Assembly: GCF_031432315.1 (NCBI RefSeq)
Contig: NZ_JAVKGO010000011.1
Span: 1-64,000, forward strand
Direction of reading: 5' to 3'
Length of the DNA stretch: 64,000 bases
DNA from: Serpentinicella sp031432315
GTDB lineage: Bacteria; Bacillota; Clostridia; Peptostreptococcales; Natronincolaceae
Part shown: piece after piece, positions 35,672 to 44,633 of the stretch
Layout of the letters: each line of letters opens with the position of its first letter
How positions within the stretch are numbered: position 1 is the first letter of the stretch
Made by a program: the position numbers and the translations under genes
The notes under the pieces: model-generated
What the model saw: only the letters and a program-made list of their open reading frames with translations
What the model was told of the DNA's origin: nothing
The model's database searches: none

Positions 35672-36169
35672 TTAAAGGCTTGAATGTAAAAGTGACTCAT
35701 TCCTAAAATATTGCATACTTGTCTTTTTGAGTTCTTGTGTACTAAAAAGTAACTTATACTCAAATACCTGTATATTGTTAGAAATTTCTTTTGATATAGC
35801 AATACACTCTTCTTTGGTTTGTCCATGAATCATTGTAAAAAGGTTATATGGCCAGTCTGGATAAGTGGGTCGTTGATAACAATGACTAACTGCTTTAAAT
35901 GCTGCCATTTGCTTGCCTACCTTAGAAACTAAGTGGTCTGGTACAATCCACACCACCATAGCATTAGATTTAAACCCAATTTCTCTATGTTTTAAAGTTG
36001 CGCCAAAACGTCGGATAATACCTAGTTCAAGGTAGTTATTAATTTTCTTTAGCAGGTAATCCTCTGAAATACCAAGGTTTAATGCAATATCTTTATAAGG
36101 GGTAGGAGATAGGGGGAGGTCCTCCTGAAGCATACTAATAATTTTTTTATCCGTTTTTGTCAGCTGCAT
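35672..36169 (-). CDS. ahbB: sirohaem decarboxylase subunit AhbB
   Basis: A 165-residue Lrp/AsnC-like protein with an N-terminal winged helix (KTDKKIISMLQEDLPLSPTP) and the family motif IIRRFGATLKHREIGF. AhbA and AhbB together remove two acetate carboxyls from sirohaem to give 12,18-didecarboxysirohaem. ATG after AAAGGAGG. It overlaps the end of ahbA by 10 bases. A and B labels follow gene order and could be swapped. Confidence 0.85.
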   Translation of the reverse strand: MQLTKTDKKIISMLQEDLPLSPTPYKDIALNLGISEDYLLKKINNYLELGIIRRFGATLKHREIGFKSNAMVVWIVPDHLVSKVGKQMAAFKAVSHCYQRPTYPDWPYNLFTMIHGQTKEECIAISKEISNNIQVFEYKLLFSTQELKKTSMQYFRNESLLHSSL

Positions 36170-36627
36170 TTGTTGGCCTCCTTTAAGTCAAAGTGAACAT
36201 TAATTTTAAACAAATTAGTTGCCGGCAAATTAATTAATCTATGTATAGTTGTTTTGTTTTTAATAAACGTTAGTAAATTATACAGTTCTTCCTGTGATGG
36301 AGCAATTAATGTGAACCATAAATTATAATCATGCTCCCGTAGGTAGTTATGAGTAACCTCAGGTAAGCTATTAATAATTTCAGCTACTTCTTCTATCTTA
36401 TCTTCTGGTACCTTCATTGCACATAGGGTGCTAGTATAGCCTAGTGCCTTAGAATCAAAAACCCCTCCAATTCTTCTGATGAATCCTTTGCTTTTTAAAT
36501 TAGCAATTCTTGATAAAACATTGTCCTCTGATATACATAGCTTATTTCCGAGAATCTTGTAAGGTTGAGGATCTATAGGAAAGCCTTTCTGAATAATTGT
36601 CAGTAAGTGTAGGTCGATTTCATCCAT
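36160..36627 (-). CDS. ahbA: sirohaem decarboxylase subunit AhbA
   Basis: A 155-residue Lrp/AsnC-like protein paralogous to the next gene. Starts MDEIDLHLLTIIQKGFPIDP; the RRIGG motif (FIRRIGGVFDSKALGY) marks AhbA/AhbB/NirD-L proteins. The open frame extends upstream inside nirJ2, but the ATG at 36627 has AAAGGAG 9 bases before it. It overlaps the nirJ2 end by 8 bases, so the four genes are translationally coupled. Confidence 0.88.
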   Translation of the reverse strand: MDEIDLHLLTIIQKGFPIDPQPYKILGNKLCISEDNVLSRIANLKSKGFIRRIGGVFDSKALGYTSTLCAMKVPEDKIEEVAEIINSLPEVTHNYLREHDYNLWFTLIAPSQEELYNLLTFIKNKTTIHRLINLPATNLFKINVHFDLKEANKCS

Positions 36628-37627
36628 GGGCAATTGCTCCTTTACGATTATGATGTAAACACCAGGGTTCTTCTGCCATATAGTCCCCATCATGATAATA
36701 TGCAGCTCTAGCACGACAGCCACCACATGACTCTTTATAGCCACATTTTCCGCATCCCCCACTATAGTCTTGACTTCGTAGCTTATTAAAAACATCATTG
36801 TTTTTCCATATATCGCTAAAAGGTATATTCCTAACATTTCCTATTTCCATATCTAAGTAAGCACAGGGTTGAACCCTGCCAGTGGGACTAATGATGCAAT
36901 AGGAGGTTCCTGCTAAACAACCACGATTAAACCTAAGTTTCATATCCATCTCTTTTGCTATTCTCATAAACTGAGGGGCACAGGTTGGCTTTAATTCAAT
37001 CCTTACTTGTTTTTGCTTATCCATTATTCTTTTTAGTGTAGCCTCATATTGTGCAGCATCTAAAGAACGACTTTCAATGTTCTTTCCTCTACCTGTAGGG
37101 ACTAAAAAGAAAAAGTGATGGGCGATGGCACCTAAATCAATAGCAAGGTCTGTTATATTCTCTAACTCAGGGTTATTCCAATCTATAACTGTGGTATGAA
37201 CTTGAAAAGGTAAATCCACAGACTTGCAGTTTTCCATCCCTTTTAATGCACCTTCCCAGGCCCCCTCATAACATCTTAGTTGATCGTGTAGTGCAGGGTT
37301 GGAACTGTCTAGGCTTATTCCCATCCCCATCGTCCCTGCTTTTTTTAACTCTTTTGCTACTTCTTTAGAAATTAAAGTACCGTTTGTACCAAAAACAGGC
37401 TTTAAACCTTTTGTATTTGCATAACCAACTAGCTCAAAAATATCTTTACGCATTAGGGGCTCGCCACCACTAAAAATCATAATTTTAAAGCCTGCTTTTA
37501 CAATTTCATCGATGAGCTTACGGCCCTCTTTTGTGTCCAATTCTTTGTCAGCTTTTATACCAGCATCCCGATAACAATGGTCACAAAACATGTTACAGTC
37601 ATTGGTGGTATTCCAAGAAATAATCAA
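36620..37627 (-). CDS. nirJ2: radical SAM haem synthase NirJ2 (AhbD-like)
   Basis: A 335-residue radical SAM enzyme. The SAM [4Fe-4S] motif is CNMFCDHC (about residues 12-19), followed by FSGGEPLMR. A C-terminal SPASM-like cluster site reads CGKCGYKESCGGC. By similarity to AhbD it would oxidatively decarboxylate two propionates of Fe-coproporphyrin to vinyls, giving haem b. TTG start behind AAGGAG with 9-base spacing. AhbD assignment is from family resemblance and pathway context. Confidence 0.87.
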   Translation of the reverse strand: MIISWNTTNDCNMFCDHCYRDAGIKADKELDTKEGRKLIDEIVKAGFKIMIFSGGEPLMRKDIFELVGYANTKGLKPVFGTNGTLISKEVAKELKKAGTMGMGISLDSSNPALHDQLRCYEGAWEGALKGMENCKSVDLPFQVHTTVIDWNNPELENITDLAIDLGAIAHHFFFLVPTGRGKNIESRSLDAAQYEATLKRIMDKQKQVRIELKPTCAPQFMRIAKEMDMKLRFNRGCLAGTSYCIISPTGRVQPCAYLDMEIGNVRNIPFSDIWKNNDVFNKLRSQDYSGGCGKCGYKESCGGCRARAAYYHDGDYMAEEPWCLHHNRKGAIAHG

Positions 37628-37649
37628 ATTAATACACTCCTTATTGAAA

Positions 37650-38846
37650 CTAAGTATTATAGGCTAAGTTGCTGTTGAGTCCAATTTCTTCATCTGTTAA
37701 ATAACAAGCCGGATCCGATTCCCAAAAGTCCCCTGTTACTGCTTCAGCTCTAGCTCTAAAGTTACCATTGCAAAGACTAAGCCACTGGCATTGGCTACAT
37801 CTACCCTTTAATAAAGATTTTCGATCCTTGAGTCCGTATAGTATGGGATGGGAACGGTTTGTCCATATATCACTGAAAGAACGATCCCTAACATTTCCAA
37901 GACGATGATTTTGAGTAAATTGATCTGGATGTACATTGCCATAGCTATCTACATTGGCAAAGGCAATCCCAGACCTGTTCCCACCGTTAGTTTTTAACAG
38001 CTTGTAAACTTTTTCTGCCCGAGCTGGATCGATTTCTTTTATACGGTTATACAAATATATACCGTCAGCATGATTATCTACAGTAAGTATTTCTTTTTTT
38101 AGACCCCTACGATGAAAATCTAATGTTCGATTTATAATTAGGTCCATTCCTTGACGGGATTCCTCATGTGTAATGTCAGATTCTACGATTTCCGAGCCTC
38201 TACCAGTATAAACAAGATGATAAAAGCAAATACGGTCTATATTTAAGTCTTCAACTAAATCAAAAATAGCATCTAGCTGCTTAAAATTATGACGATTAAT
38301 AGTAAAGCGCAATCCAACTTTTTGACCAACAGCTACGCAATTTTCTATTCCTTTAATTGCCGCATTAAAGGCACCAGAGGATCCACGAAAAGCGTCATTT
38401 GTTTCCTCCAGTCCATCTAAACTTATACCGACATAACCTACCCCTATATTTTTAATTTTTTTAGCTACTTGTCTTGTAATTAAAGTACCATTGGTTGATA
38501 AAGTAGGACGAATATCTAATTTTTTTGCATGGGCAGCTAAAGAGAAAATATCATCTCTCATCAGGGGTTCTCCTCCTGAAAATAGTAGAACCGGTACTTT
38601 GAATGCTGCTAAATCTTCAATAAAACTGATTGCTTCTTCGTGGCTTAATTCACCCTTATAGTTCTGTTTTTCTGAGTTCATGTAGCAATGAATACAACTA
38701 AGATTACAGGTTCGAGTGATATTCCAGGCTACAACAGGACCGTGTCCAGTTGAGGTGCCATGGGGGGTTTGTTGTTTTCGATGACGGTATCTAAGAGAGT
38801 CACCAAAATGTTCTGTACCAATTAATAGTTTAGTTATACTAATCAT
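37650..38846 (-). CDS. nirJ1: radical SAM protein NirJ1 (AhbC-like)
   Basis: A 398-residue radical SAM enzyme. Starts MISITKLLIGTEHFGDSLRY like NirJ1/AhbC. The SAM cluster motif is CNLSCIHC (about 46-53), then FSGGEPLMR; the C-terminal cluster includes CSQCQWLSLC. AhbC removes two acetate side chains of didecarboxysirohaem to give Fe-coproporphyrin. A frame extension reaches 38867, but the ATG at 38846 has AAAGGATGG 7 bases upstream. First gene of the leftward operon, divergent from hemA. Confidence 0.88.
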   Translation of the reverse strand: MISITKLLIGTEHFGDSLRYRHRKQQTPHGTSTGHGPVVAWNITRTCNLSCIHCYMNSEKQNYKGELSHEEAISFIEDLAAFKVPVLLFSGGEPLMRDDIFSLAAHAKKLDIRPTLSTNGTLITRQVAKKIKNIGVGYVGISLDGLEETNDAFRGSSGAFNAAIKGIENCVAVGQKVGLRFTINRHNFKQLDAIFDLVEDLNIDRICFYHLVYTGRGSEIVESDITHEESRQGMDLIINRTLDFHRRGLKKEILTVDNHADGIYLYNRIKEIDPARAEKVYKLLKTNGGNRSGIAFANVDSYGNVHPDQFTQNHRLGNVRDRSFSDIWTNRSHPILYGLKDRKSLLKGRCSQCQWLSLCNGNFRARAEAVTGDFWESDPACYLTDEEIGLNSNLAYNT

Positions 38847-39266
38847 ATAAATGCCATCCTTTTCCATAAGTTTATATTTCAGATTATCTCCTTATAATTT
38901 TCTTTTATTCTTATAGTTGAGTAAATTGCATAATTAGATTTATTCTATAAAACCTTCAACAATGTGATTATGCAGTTTCCTCATTTAAAAATCGAAGGTT
39001 CAGTAAACATAGAACAAAACAAGTTAAGATTTTTGGAATAAGGGAAGGTTGATTTATTACTTCTATTATTCTGTAAAAATAGTGCTTTACTAGTATTTAT
39101 TGCTATAATATTTTCCATTTGATAATATAGTTTTTAACGAAGATCATTCCCCCTTTGAACATGGTGGATTTACATGGTTGATTTCTTAATATGTATAAAA
39201 CAGTAAGAACAAGGTTTATAATCATTTAATATAAAAACATTCTCTTAAGACAAAGGGTGGTTAGGT
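38847..39266. other. divergent control region of the two haem operons
   Basis: A 420-base AT-rich gap between nirJ1 and hemA, so it must hold both promoters. AACCTTC (38951) and GAAGGTT (38994) form a loose inverted pair. A TATAAT lies near 39215, about 50 bases before hemA, without a good partner hexamer. No open frame or known riboswitch recognised. Confidence 0.6.
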
Positions 39267-40535
39267 ATGGAAATTATTACGTTCGGCATTAATCATCAAA
39301 ATTCAAGTATTGAATTACGGGAAAAGGTTGCCTTTACAAGCACTAAGAAAAGTGCTGCATATAGACTTTTAAAAGAAGATACATTTGTTAAAGAAGGGGT
39401 AATACTTGCTACTTGTAATCGCAGTGAAATAACTGCAGTAGTAGAAGATATTACGGTTGCAGAGCAGTGGTTTAAGGACTTTTATAACAAATTTTTCAAT
39501 TTACAAAAAGATGAATTAGAGGGGTATTACGCTTTTAATAAGGGGGAGGATGCTATTAGACATTTGTTTCATGTATGTTGTGGTTTAAACTCCCTTGTAA
39601 TTGGTGAGGATCAAATTCTAGGGCAGGTAAAAGAAGCCTATCATGATGCCCTTGAAGAGAGGGCAACGGGAAAAATCCTTAATAGATTGTTTTTAGATGC
39701 GGTTACCCTTGCAAAAGAAGTTAAAGCAGAAACACGTATTTCCGAAAATCCCTTATCAATCAGTTCCATTGCGGTTAAGCAGATTGAAAGGATTTTATTA
39801 GAATTAAATAATAAAAAGGTGCTGATCATTGGATTTGGAAAAATGAGTCGAATCGCTGTTGAAAATTTAATTGATAAAGGCGTTGAACAAATCTATATTT
39901 GCAATCGTTCAGAAGATAAAGTCCAAGATATTTTAAATGATAAAATAGTATTTTTACCTTATAACCAAAAATACAGAGTTATTAATGAAGTTGATGCGGT
40001 TATTAGCGCTACCGGGGCTCCCCACTTTATATTAGAAAAAACTGAATTTGATAGCACTTATACCCAAAACAAACCAATATGTTTAGTTGATATTGCGTTA
40101 CCAAGGGATATTGATCCTGCTATTGGAGAGGTTGGAGAGATAAGTCTTTTTCATATAGATGATTTAAAAGAAATAGCTAGGGATAACTTGGCATATCGTT
40201 TAAATTGTATAGATCGCATTAAAGAATGCATCGAAGCCGGTGTGGAAAAATATGAAATGTGGTATCAATGTCTACCTATATATCCAAGAATAGAGGCGAT
40301 TAAAGATTATAGCGAATCCTTAACGGATCAGGAATTAAAAAGACTATTTAATAAATTAGCCCATATGGAGGAAAAAGATCGTCAGACAATTGAACTCGTG
40401 GTAAAAAGTCTCGTTAAAAAGATGTGGAAAAAACCCATTTTACAGTTAAAAGATGCAGGAAATCAAGGCAAGGGAGAAGAATTTGCATCCTTTGTAGATG
40501 CATTTTTAGGGTTAGATGCATCCTGTAGCAAATGA
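39267..40535 (+). CDS. hemA: glutamyl-tRNA reductase
   Basis: A 422-residue NADPH enzyme that reduces glutamyl-tRNA(Glu) to glutamate-1-semialdehyde, the first committed step of tetrapyrrole synthesis. The catalytic Cys is C50 in LATCNRSEI. The NADPH-binding domain begins near KKVLIIGFGKMSR. Residues 320-400 form the dimerisation helix. Length typical (about 400-430). ATG after AAGGGTGG. First gene of the six-gene haem operon. Confidence 0.96.
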   Translation: MEIITFGINHQNSSIELREKVAFTSTKKSAAYRLLKEDTFVKEGVILATCNRSEITAVVEDITVAEQWFKDFYNKFFNLQKDELEGYYAFNKGEDAIRHLFHVCCGLNSLVIGEDQILGQVKEAYHDALEERATGKILNRLFLDAVTLAKEVKAETRISENPLSISSIAVKQIERILLELNNKKVLIIGFGKMSRIAVENLIDKGVEQIYICNRSEDKVQDILNDKIVFLPYNQKYRVINEVDAVISATGAPHFILEKTEFDSTYTQNKPICLVDIALPRDIDPAIGEVGEISLFHIDDLKEIARDNLAYRLNCIDRIKECIEAGVEKYEMWYQCLPIYPRIEAIKDYSESLTDQELKRLFNKLAHMEEKDRQTIELVVKSLVKKMWKKPILQLKDAGNQGKGEEFASFVDAFLGLDASCSK

Positions 40536-40547
40536 AAGGGGAAAGAA

Positions 40548-41213
40548 ATGACAAAATACTATCCTATAATGCTAAATATTGAAAATAAACCCTGTACAGT
40601 AGTGGGTGGAGGTGCAGTAGCTGAGCGAAAGGTTAAATCCTTATTAGAATATGGGGCTGTAGTAACGGTAATCAGCCCTGAAGTAACATCTGAATTAAAA
40701 AAGTTATCGGAAACAAGAAAAATAGTACATCTAAATAAAACTTACGCTTATGGAGATTTAAAGGGAAGTTATTTGGTCTATGTGGCGACGGATCGTTTGG
40801 AGGTTAGTGAAAGCTGTAGAGAAGAAGCGGTTAAAGAAGAAATTTTAATCAATGTCGTTGATGTTCCCCCGTTATGTGACTTTAATGTACCAGCTACTAT
40901 TAGGCGAGGAGCCTTGACAATTGCCATAGGTACAGATGGAAAAAGTCCGATGTTATCAAGAAAAATAAGAGAAGAACTTGAACAAATTTTTGGGAGTCAT
41001 TACGAAGCGGTGTTAAATATTCTTGGAGCACTTCGGGACAGGGCATTAAAAGAAATTGATCATATTGAAAATCGTAAGCAATTATTTCACGAGTTAATTT
41101 ATAACTGTGAAATAGAGTCTCTTGGAAAACAAGGCATAGATAAGTTAGAACAAGAGGCTTGGGCATTTTACACAAAATTCAAGAGTCGGATAGAGGGTGA
41201 CAGTAATGCGTAA
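40548..41213 (+). CDS. precorrin-2 dehydrogenase / sirohydrochlorin ferrochelatase
   Basis: A 221-residue Met8/CysG-N-like protein. The N-terminal NAD site is VVGGGAVAERKVKSLLEYGA (about residues 18-37). It oxidises precorrin-2 to sirohydrochlorin and, in bifunctional members, inserts iron to form sirohaem. DVPPLCDFNVPATIRRGALT is typical. No separate sirohydrochlorin chelatase is nearby, so it may do both steps (inference). The stop overlaps the hemC start by 8 bases. Confidence 0.92.
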   Translation: MTKYYPIMLNIENKPCTVVGGGAVAERKVKSLLEYGAVVTVISPEVTSELKKLSETRKIVHLNKTYAYGDLKGSYLVYVATDRLEVSESCREEAVKEEILINVVDVPPLCDFNVPATIRRGALTIAIGTDGKSPMLSRKIREELEQIFGSHYEAVLNILGALRDRALKEIDHIENRKQLFHELIYNCEIESLGKQGIDKLEQEAWAFYTKFKSRIEGDSNA

Positions 41214-42111
41214 TATAAAAATTGGATCAAGGGCAAGTCGTTTAGCAGTAGTACAAGCAGAACTTATTATAAGCATGTTAAAGGAAAAATTCCCTAAGTA
41301 TACCTATGAAATTGTTAAAATGAAAACCCTAGGGGATAAAATACTTGATAAAACCTTAGATAAAATTGGGGGTAAGGGTCTTTTTGTAAAGGAGATACAA
41401 AGCGCACTGATAAATGAAAAGGTTGACTTAGCAGTGCATAGCATGAAAGATATGCCTAGCGAAACCCTTGACGAGTTAGTATTGGCGTGTATTACAAAAA
41501 GAGAAGATCCAAGAGATGTTTTAGTAACAAAAGATCATTTGAGCCTAAAGGAGTTACCCTATGGTGCAAAGATTGGAAGCAGTAGTCTTAGACGACAAGC
41601 ACAAATTTTAAAGCTGAGAGAAGATATAAAAGTGGTACCAATTAGAGGGAATGTAGAGACCAGATTAGGAAAAATAGAGACAGAAGAAATGGACGGCGTC
41701 ATTTTAGCAGCGGCGGGATTAAACCGATTAGGCTTAAATAAAAGGATTTCAAATTATTTAGATACAGAGAATTTTATTCCAGCAGTAGGCCAAGGGGCGC
41801 TTGGTTGTGAAGCACGAAAAAATGATAGGGAAGTATTAAGCATGCTGGAGGCAATCAATGATGATGAAACCTACAAATGTGTTATGGCGGAAAGAGCATT
41901 TCTTAAATTACTTGAAGGGGGATGTCATGCCCCAATAGGTGCATATGGACATGTAGAAGGAAATCAAATCATATTAACAGGTATGGTAGCATCCCCAGAT
42001 GGAAAAAAAGTTATTAAACATCATGTGCAGGGAGACCAAACAAGTTTTGGAGACTTAGGTATTCAACTGGGTAAAGGTATAATCCAACAGGGTGGAAAGT
42101 CCCTTGTATAA
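41206..42111 (+). CDS. hemC: hydroxymethylbilane synthase
   Basis: A 301-residue porphobilinogen deaminase that polymerises four porphobilinogens. Starts MRNIKIGSRASRLAVVQAEL. Dipyrromethane cofactor Cys is C240 in LLEGGCHAPIGAYG. The DLAVHSMKDMPSE motif is present. The frame opens earlier, but the ATG at 41206 has GAGGG 8 bases upstream and overlaps the preceding stop. Confidence 0.96.
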   Translation: MRNIKIGSRASRLAVVQAELIISMLKEKFPKYTYEIVKMKTLGDKILDKTLDKIGGKGLFVKEIQSALINEKVDLAVHSMKDMPSETLDELVLACITKREDPRDVLVTKDHLSLKELPYGAKIGSSSLRRQAQILKLREDIKVVPIRGNVETRLGKIETEEMDGVILAAAGLNRLGLNKRISNYLDTENFIPAVGQGALGCEARKNDREVLSMLEAINDDETYKCVMAERAFLKLLEGGCHAPIGAYGHVEGNQIILTGMVASPDGKKVIKHHVQGDQTSFGDLGIQLGKGIIQQGGKSLV

Positions 42112-42145
42112 ATACTTGGGATTATAATGGAAAGGGGTTGTTCTT

Positions 42146-43675
42146 TTGAAGGCTTATGTTTATTTAGTAGGCGCAGGTCCTGGAGATGAAGAACTAATAA
42201 CAATCAAAGGATTACGTTGTATTCAGGAATCAGATGTTATTTTATATGATCGATTGGTTAACAAAAATATTCTTAGAGAAGCTAGACCAGATGCAGAATA
42301 TATAGATGTTGGTAAATCACCTACTAACCATACTTACACGCAAGATGAAATTAACAACTTAATAGTAAAAAAGGCATTGGAAGGAAAGGTTGTTTCCCGC
42401 TTAAAGGGCGGGGATCCTTATGTTTTTGGTAGAGGAGGAGAAGAAGCTATTACGCTGAGAGAAAAGGGAATTCCTTTTGAGGTTATCCCGGGAATTACCT
42501 CGGCTATTGCTGTACCAAATTATGGGGGGATTCCAGTCACACATAGAAATGTAAGCACTTCTTTTCACGTAATTACCGGACATGAAGACCCTACTAAAGA
42601 AACATCTACTGTCAACTTCGAAGCCCTATCAAAACTAGAGGGTACATTAATTTTCCTGATGGGTGTGGGAAATTTAGAGAAAATTGTGAAGTCACTTTTA
42701 TATTATGGAAAGTCCAGTGAAACCCCAATTGCCTTAGTGCATAGAGGAACGACCAGCAACCAAAAAACCGTCACGGGAACATTGCGTAATATTGTCACTT
42801 TAGTAAAAGAAAAGGGCATCACTTCTCCTTCTGTTATCGTAATTGGAGAGGTCGTAAAGTTCCAAAATAAATTAAACTGGTTTGAAAAATTGCCTTTACA
42901 GGGACAAAAAATTTTAGTCACACGGACCAGAGAGCAAGCTAGTGATCTTACTTTAAGGTTAAAAGCGCTGGGTGGAGAAGTGATAGAGTTTCCAACAATA
43001 GCAATTCGGCCTCCAAAAGATAGGGATATGGTATATAAAAGGTTAAAGAAAGTTAATCGAGCCCAATATGTGATATTTACTAGTGTAAACGGTGTAAAAG
43101 CGTTCTTCGAAGCAATAAAGCATATTGGAATGGACGTTAGGGATATGGGATCTGGAAAGATTATAGCCATAGGCCCGGCTACAGCAAAAGCACTAGAGGA
43201 TAAAGGACTATTGGTGGATATTATACCTGAAAGTTACGTTGCAGAAGGGATCATAGAAAGTTTACAGGGGCTAATCAAAAAAGGTGACACGGTTTTTTTG
43301 CCAAGGGCTAACATTGCACGAAAGGCCTTAGCAGAGGGTTTAGATGCTCTGGGTGCACAAGTAGAAGAAGTAGACATATACGATACTGTAATACCAGAGG
43401 ATAGACAGGGAGAATTAGCCGACATCCTTGAACAAGATATTGATTGGATTACCTTCACAAGTTCCTCCACTGTTAGAAACTTTATGGCAATGTTAGGCAG
43501 TGAAAATAAAAAACGATTAAAAAATATAAAATTTGCAGCAATTGGCCCAATTACTGGAACAACAGCTAAGGAATACGGGTTACAGTTAGATGCACAAGCA
43601 AAATCCTATACAATTGAAGGATTGGTAGATGTAATTTTGGAGGCGAGAACAAATGAAGTTAATACAAAGACCTAG
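42146..43675 (+). CDS. CobA-HemD fusion: uroporphyrinogen-III methyltransferase/synthase
   Basis: A 509-residue two-domain enzyme. Residues 1-240 are SUMT/CobA (YLVGAGPGDEELITIKG, LKGGDPYVFGRGGEE, VIPGITSAIAVPNYGGIPVT), methylating uroporphyrinogen III to precorrin-2. Residues 250-505 are HemD (GQKILVTRTREQASDL, FTSVNGVKAFF, ITFTSSSTVRNF), cyclising hydroxymethylbilane. The fusion is common in clostridia. TTG start after AAAGGGG. It overlaps hemB by 23 bases. Confidence 0.95.
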   Translation: MKAYVYLVGAGPGDEELITIKGLRCIQESDVILYDRLVNKNILREARPDAEYIDVGKSPTNHTYTQDEINNLIVKKALEGKVVSRLKGGDPYVFGRGGEEAITLREKGIPFEVIPGITSAIAVPNYGGIPVTHRNVSTSFHVITGHEDPTKETSTVNFEALSKLEGTLIFLMGVGNLEKIVKSLLYYGKSSETPIALVHRGTTSNQKTVTGTLRNIVTLVKEKGITSPSVIVIGEVVKFQNKLNWFEKLPLQGQKILVTRTREQASDLTLRLKALGGEVIEFPTIAIRPPKDRDMVYKRLKKVNRAQYVIFTSVNGVKAFFEAIKHIGMDVRDMGSGKIIAIGPATAKALEDKGLLVDIIPESYVAEGIIESLQGLIKKGDTVFLPRANIARKALAEGLDALGAQVEEVDIYDTVIPEDRQGELADILEQDIDWITFTSSSTVRNFMAMLGSENKKRLKNIKFAAIGPITGTTAKEYGLQLDAQAKSYTIEGLVDVILEARTNEVNTKT

Positions 43676-44633
43676 AAGACTAAAGAAAAACCCTGCCTTG
43701 CGTCGGTTAGTAAGAGAAACAAATGTAAATATATCAGATTTAGTTTATCCAGTTTTTGTAGTGCATGGTAAAAATATAAAAGAAGAAATTACATCTTTAC
43801 CAGGACAGTATCACTTTTCCGTAGATATGCTACAAAATGAACTAGCAGAAATAATAGACTTAGGAATTAGTAGCATTATCGTTTTCGGAATTCCTGATAA
43901 AAAAGACCCTGGTGCTTCTCAAGCTTATGATCCTAATGGTATTGTACAACAGGCGGTAAGAGAGATAAAAAAACTTTATCCAAATTTATTAGTTATTACC
44001 GATGTATGCTTATGCCAGTATACGGACCATGGACATTGTGGGTTAGTGCAGGATGGAACCATACTAAATGATGAGACTTTAGAAATTTTAGCAAAGGTAG
44101 CTTTATCCCACGCTGAAGCAGGGGCAGATATTGTAGCTCCCTCTGATATGATGGATGGTAGAGTAGGGAAGATACGAGATGTATTAGATGCAAATGGTTT
44201 TATTGATACAGCTATATTAAGTTATAGCGTAAAATTTGCTTCAGCATTTTATGGCCCTTTTCGTAGTGCTGCTGGTTCAAGTCCTCAGTTTGGGGATCGC
44301 AAAACCTATCAAATGGAGACCGGAAATCGCAAAGAAGCTTTTAGAGAAGTAACCTTAGACCTGCAAGAAGGGGCTGATATGGTGATGGTAAAACCTGCTT
44401 TAGCCTATTTAGATATCATAAGGGATATAAAAAATCAATTTAATGTTCCTTTAGCAGCATATCAAGTTAGTGGTGAATATGCCTTAATTAAAAATGCTGA
44501 AAAAACTGGCATTGGTAATGAGGAACTGTTAATGCTTGAAACTTTGACCAGTATTAAACGAGCCGGTGCGGATATCATTATTACCTACTTTGCAAAGGAT
44601 ATGGCACGTTGGATAAGGAGGAATCAACTTTGA
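43653..44633 (+). CDS. hemB: porphobilinogen synthase
   Basis: A 326-residue aminolaevulinate dehydratase that joins two 5-aminolaevulinates. Active-site Zn cysteines C119, C121 and C129 in TDVCLCQYTDHGHCG mark a zinc-dependent form. Schiff-base lysines are in SVKFASAFYGPFR and MVKPALAY. ATG after TTGGAGGCG inside the end of cobA-hemD. Its stop overlaps the hemL start. Confidence 0.96.
   Translation: MKLIQRPRRLKKNPALRRLVRETNVNISDLVYPVFVVHGKNIKEEITSLPGQYHFSVDMLQNELAEIIDLGISSIIVFGIPDKKDPGASQAYDPNGIVQQAVREIKKLYPNLLVITDVCLCQYTDHGHCGLVQDGTILNDETLEILAKVALSHAEAGADIVAPSDMMDGRVGKIRDVLDANGFIDTAILSYSVKFASAFYGPFRSAAGSSPQFGDRKTYQMETGNRKEAFREVTLDLQEGADMVMVKPALAYLDIIRDIKNQFNVPLAAYQVSGEYALIKNAEKTGIGNEELLMLETLTSIKRAGADIIITYFAKDMARWIRRNQL

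Noticed and set aside
36628..36837. N-terminal extension of the ahbA frame inside nirJ2.
   Set aside because: The extension is an out-of-frame reading of nirJ2; a good ribosome binding site and family start are at 36627.
36620..38846. NirJ-like proteins as haem d1 (denitrification) enzymes.
   Set aside because: No nirS, nirF or nirE-type set is present; the neighbouring genes complete the sirohaem-to-haem route.
42703..43170. 155-codon open frame opposite cobA-hemD.
   Set aside because: Antisense shadow of a clear gene, with no ribosome binding site.
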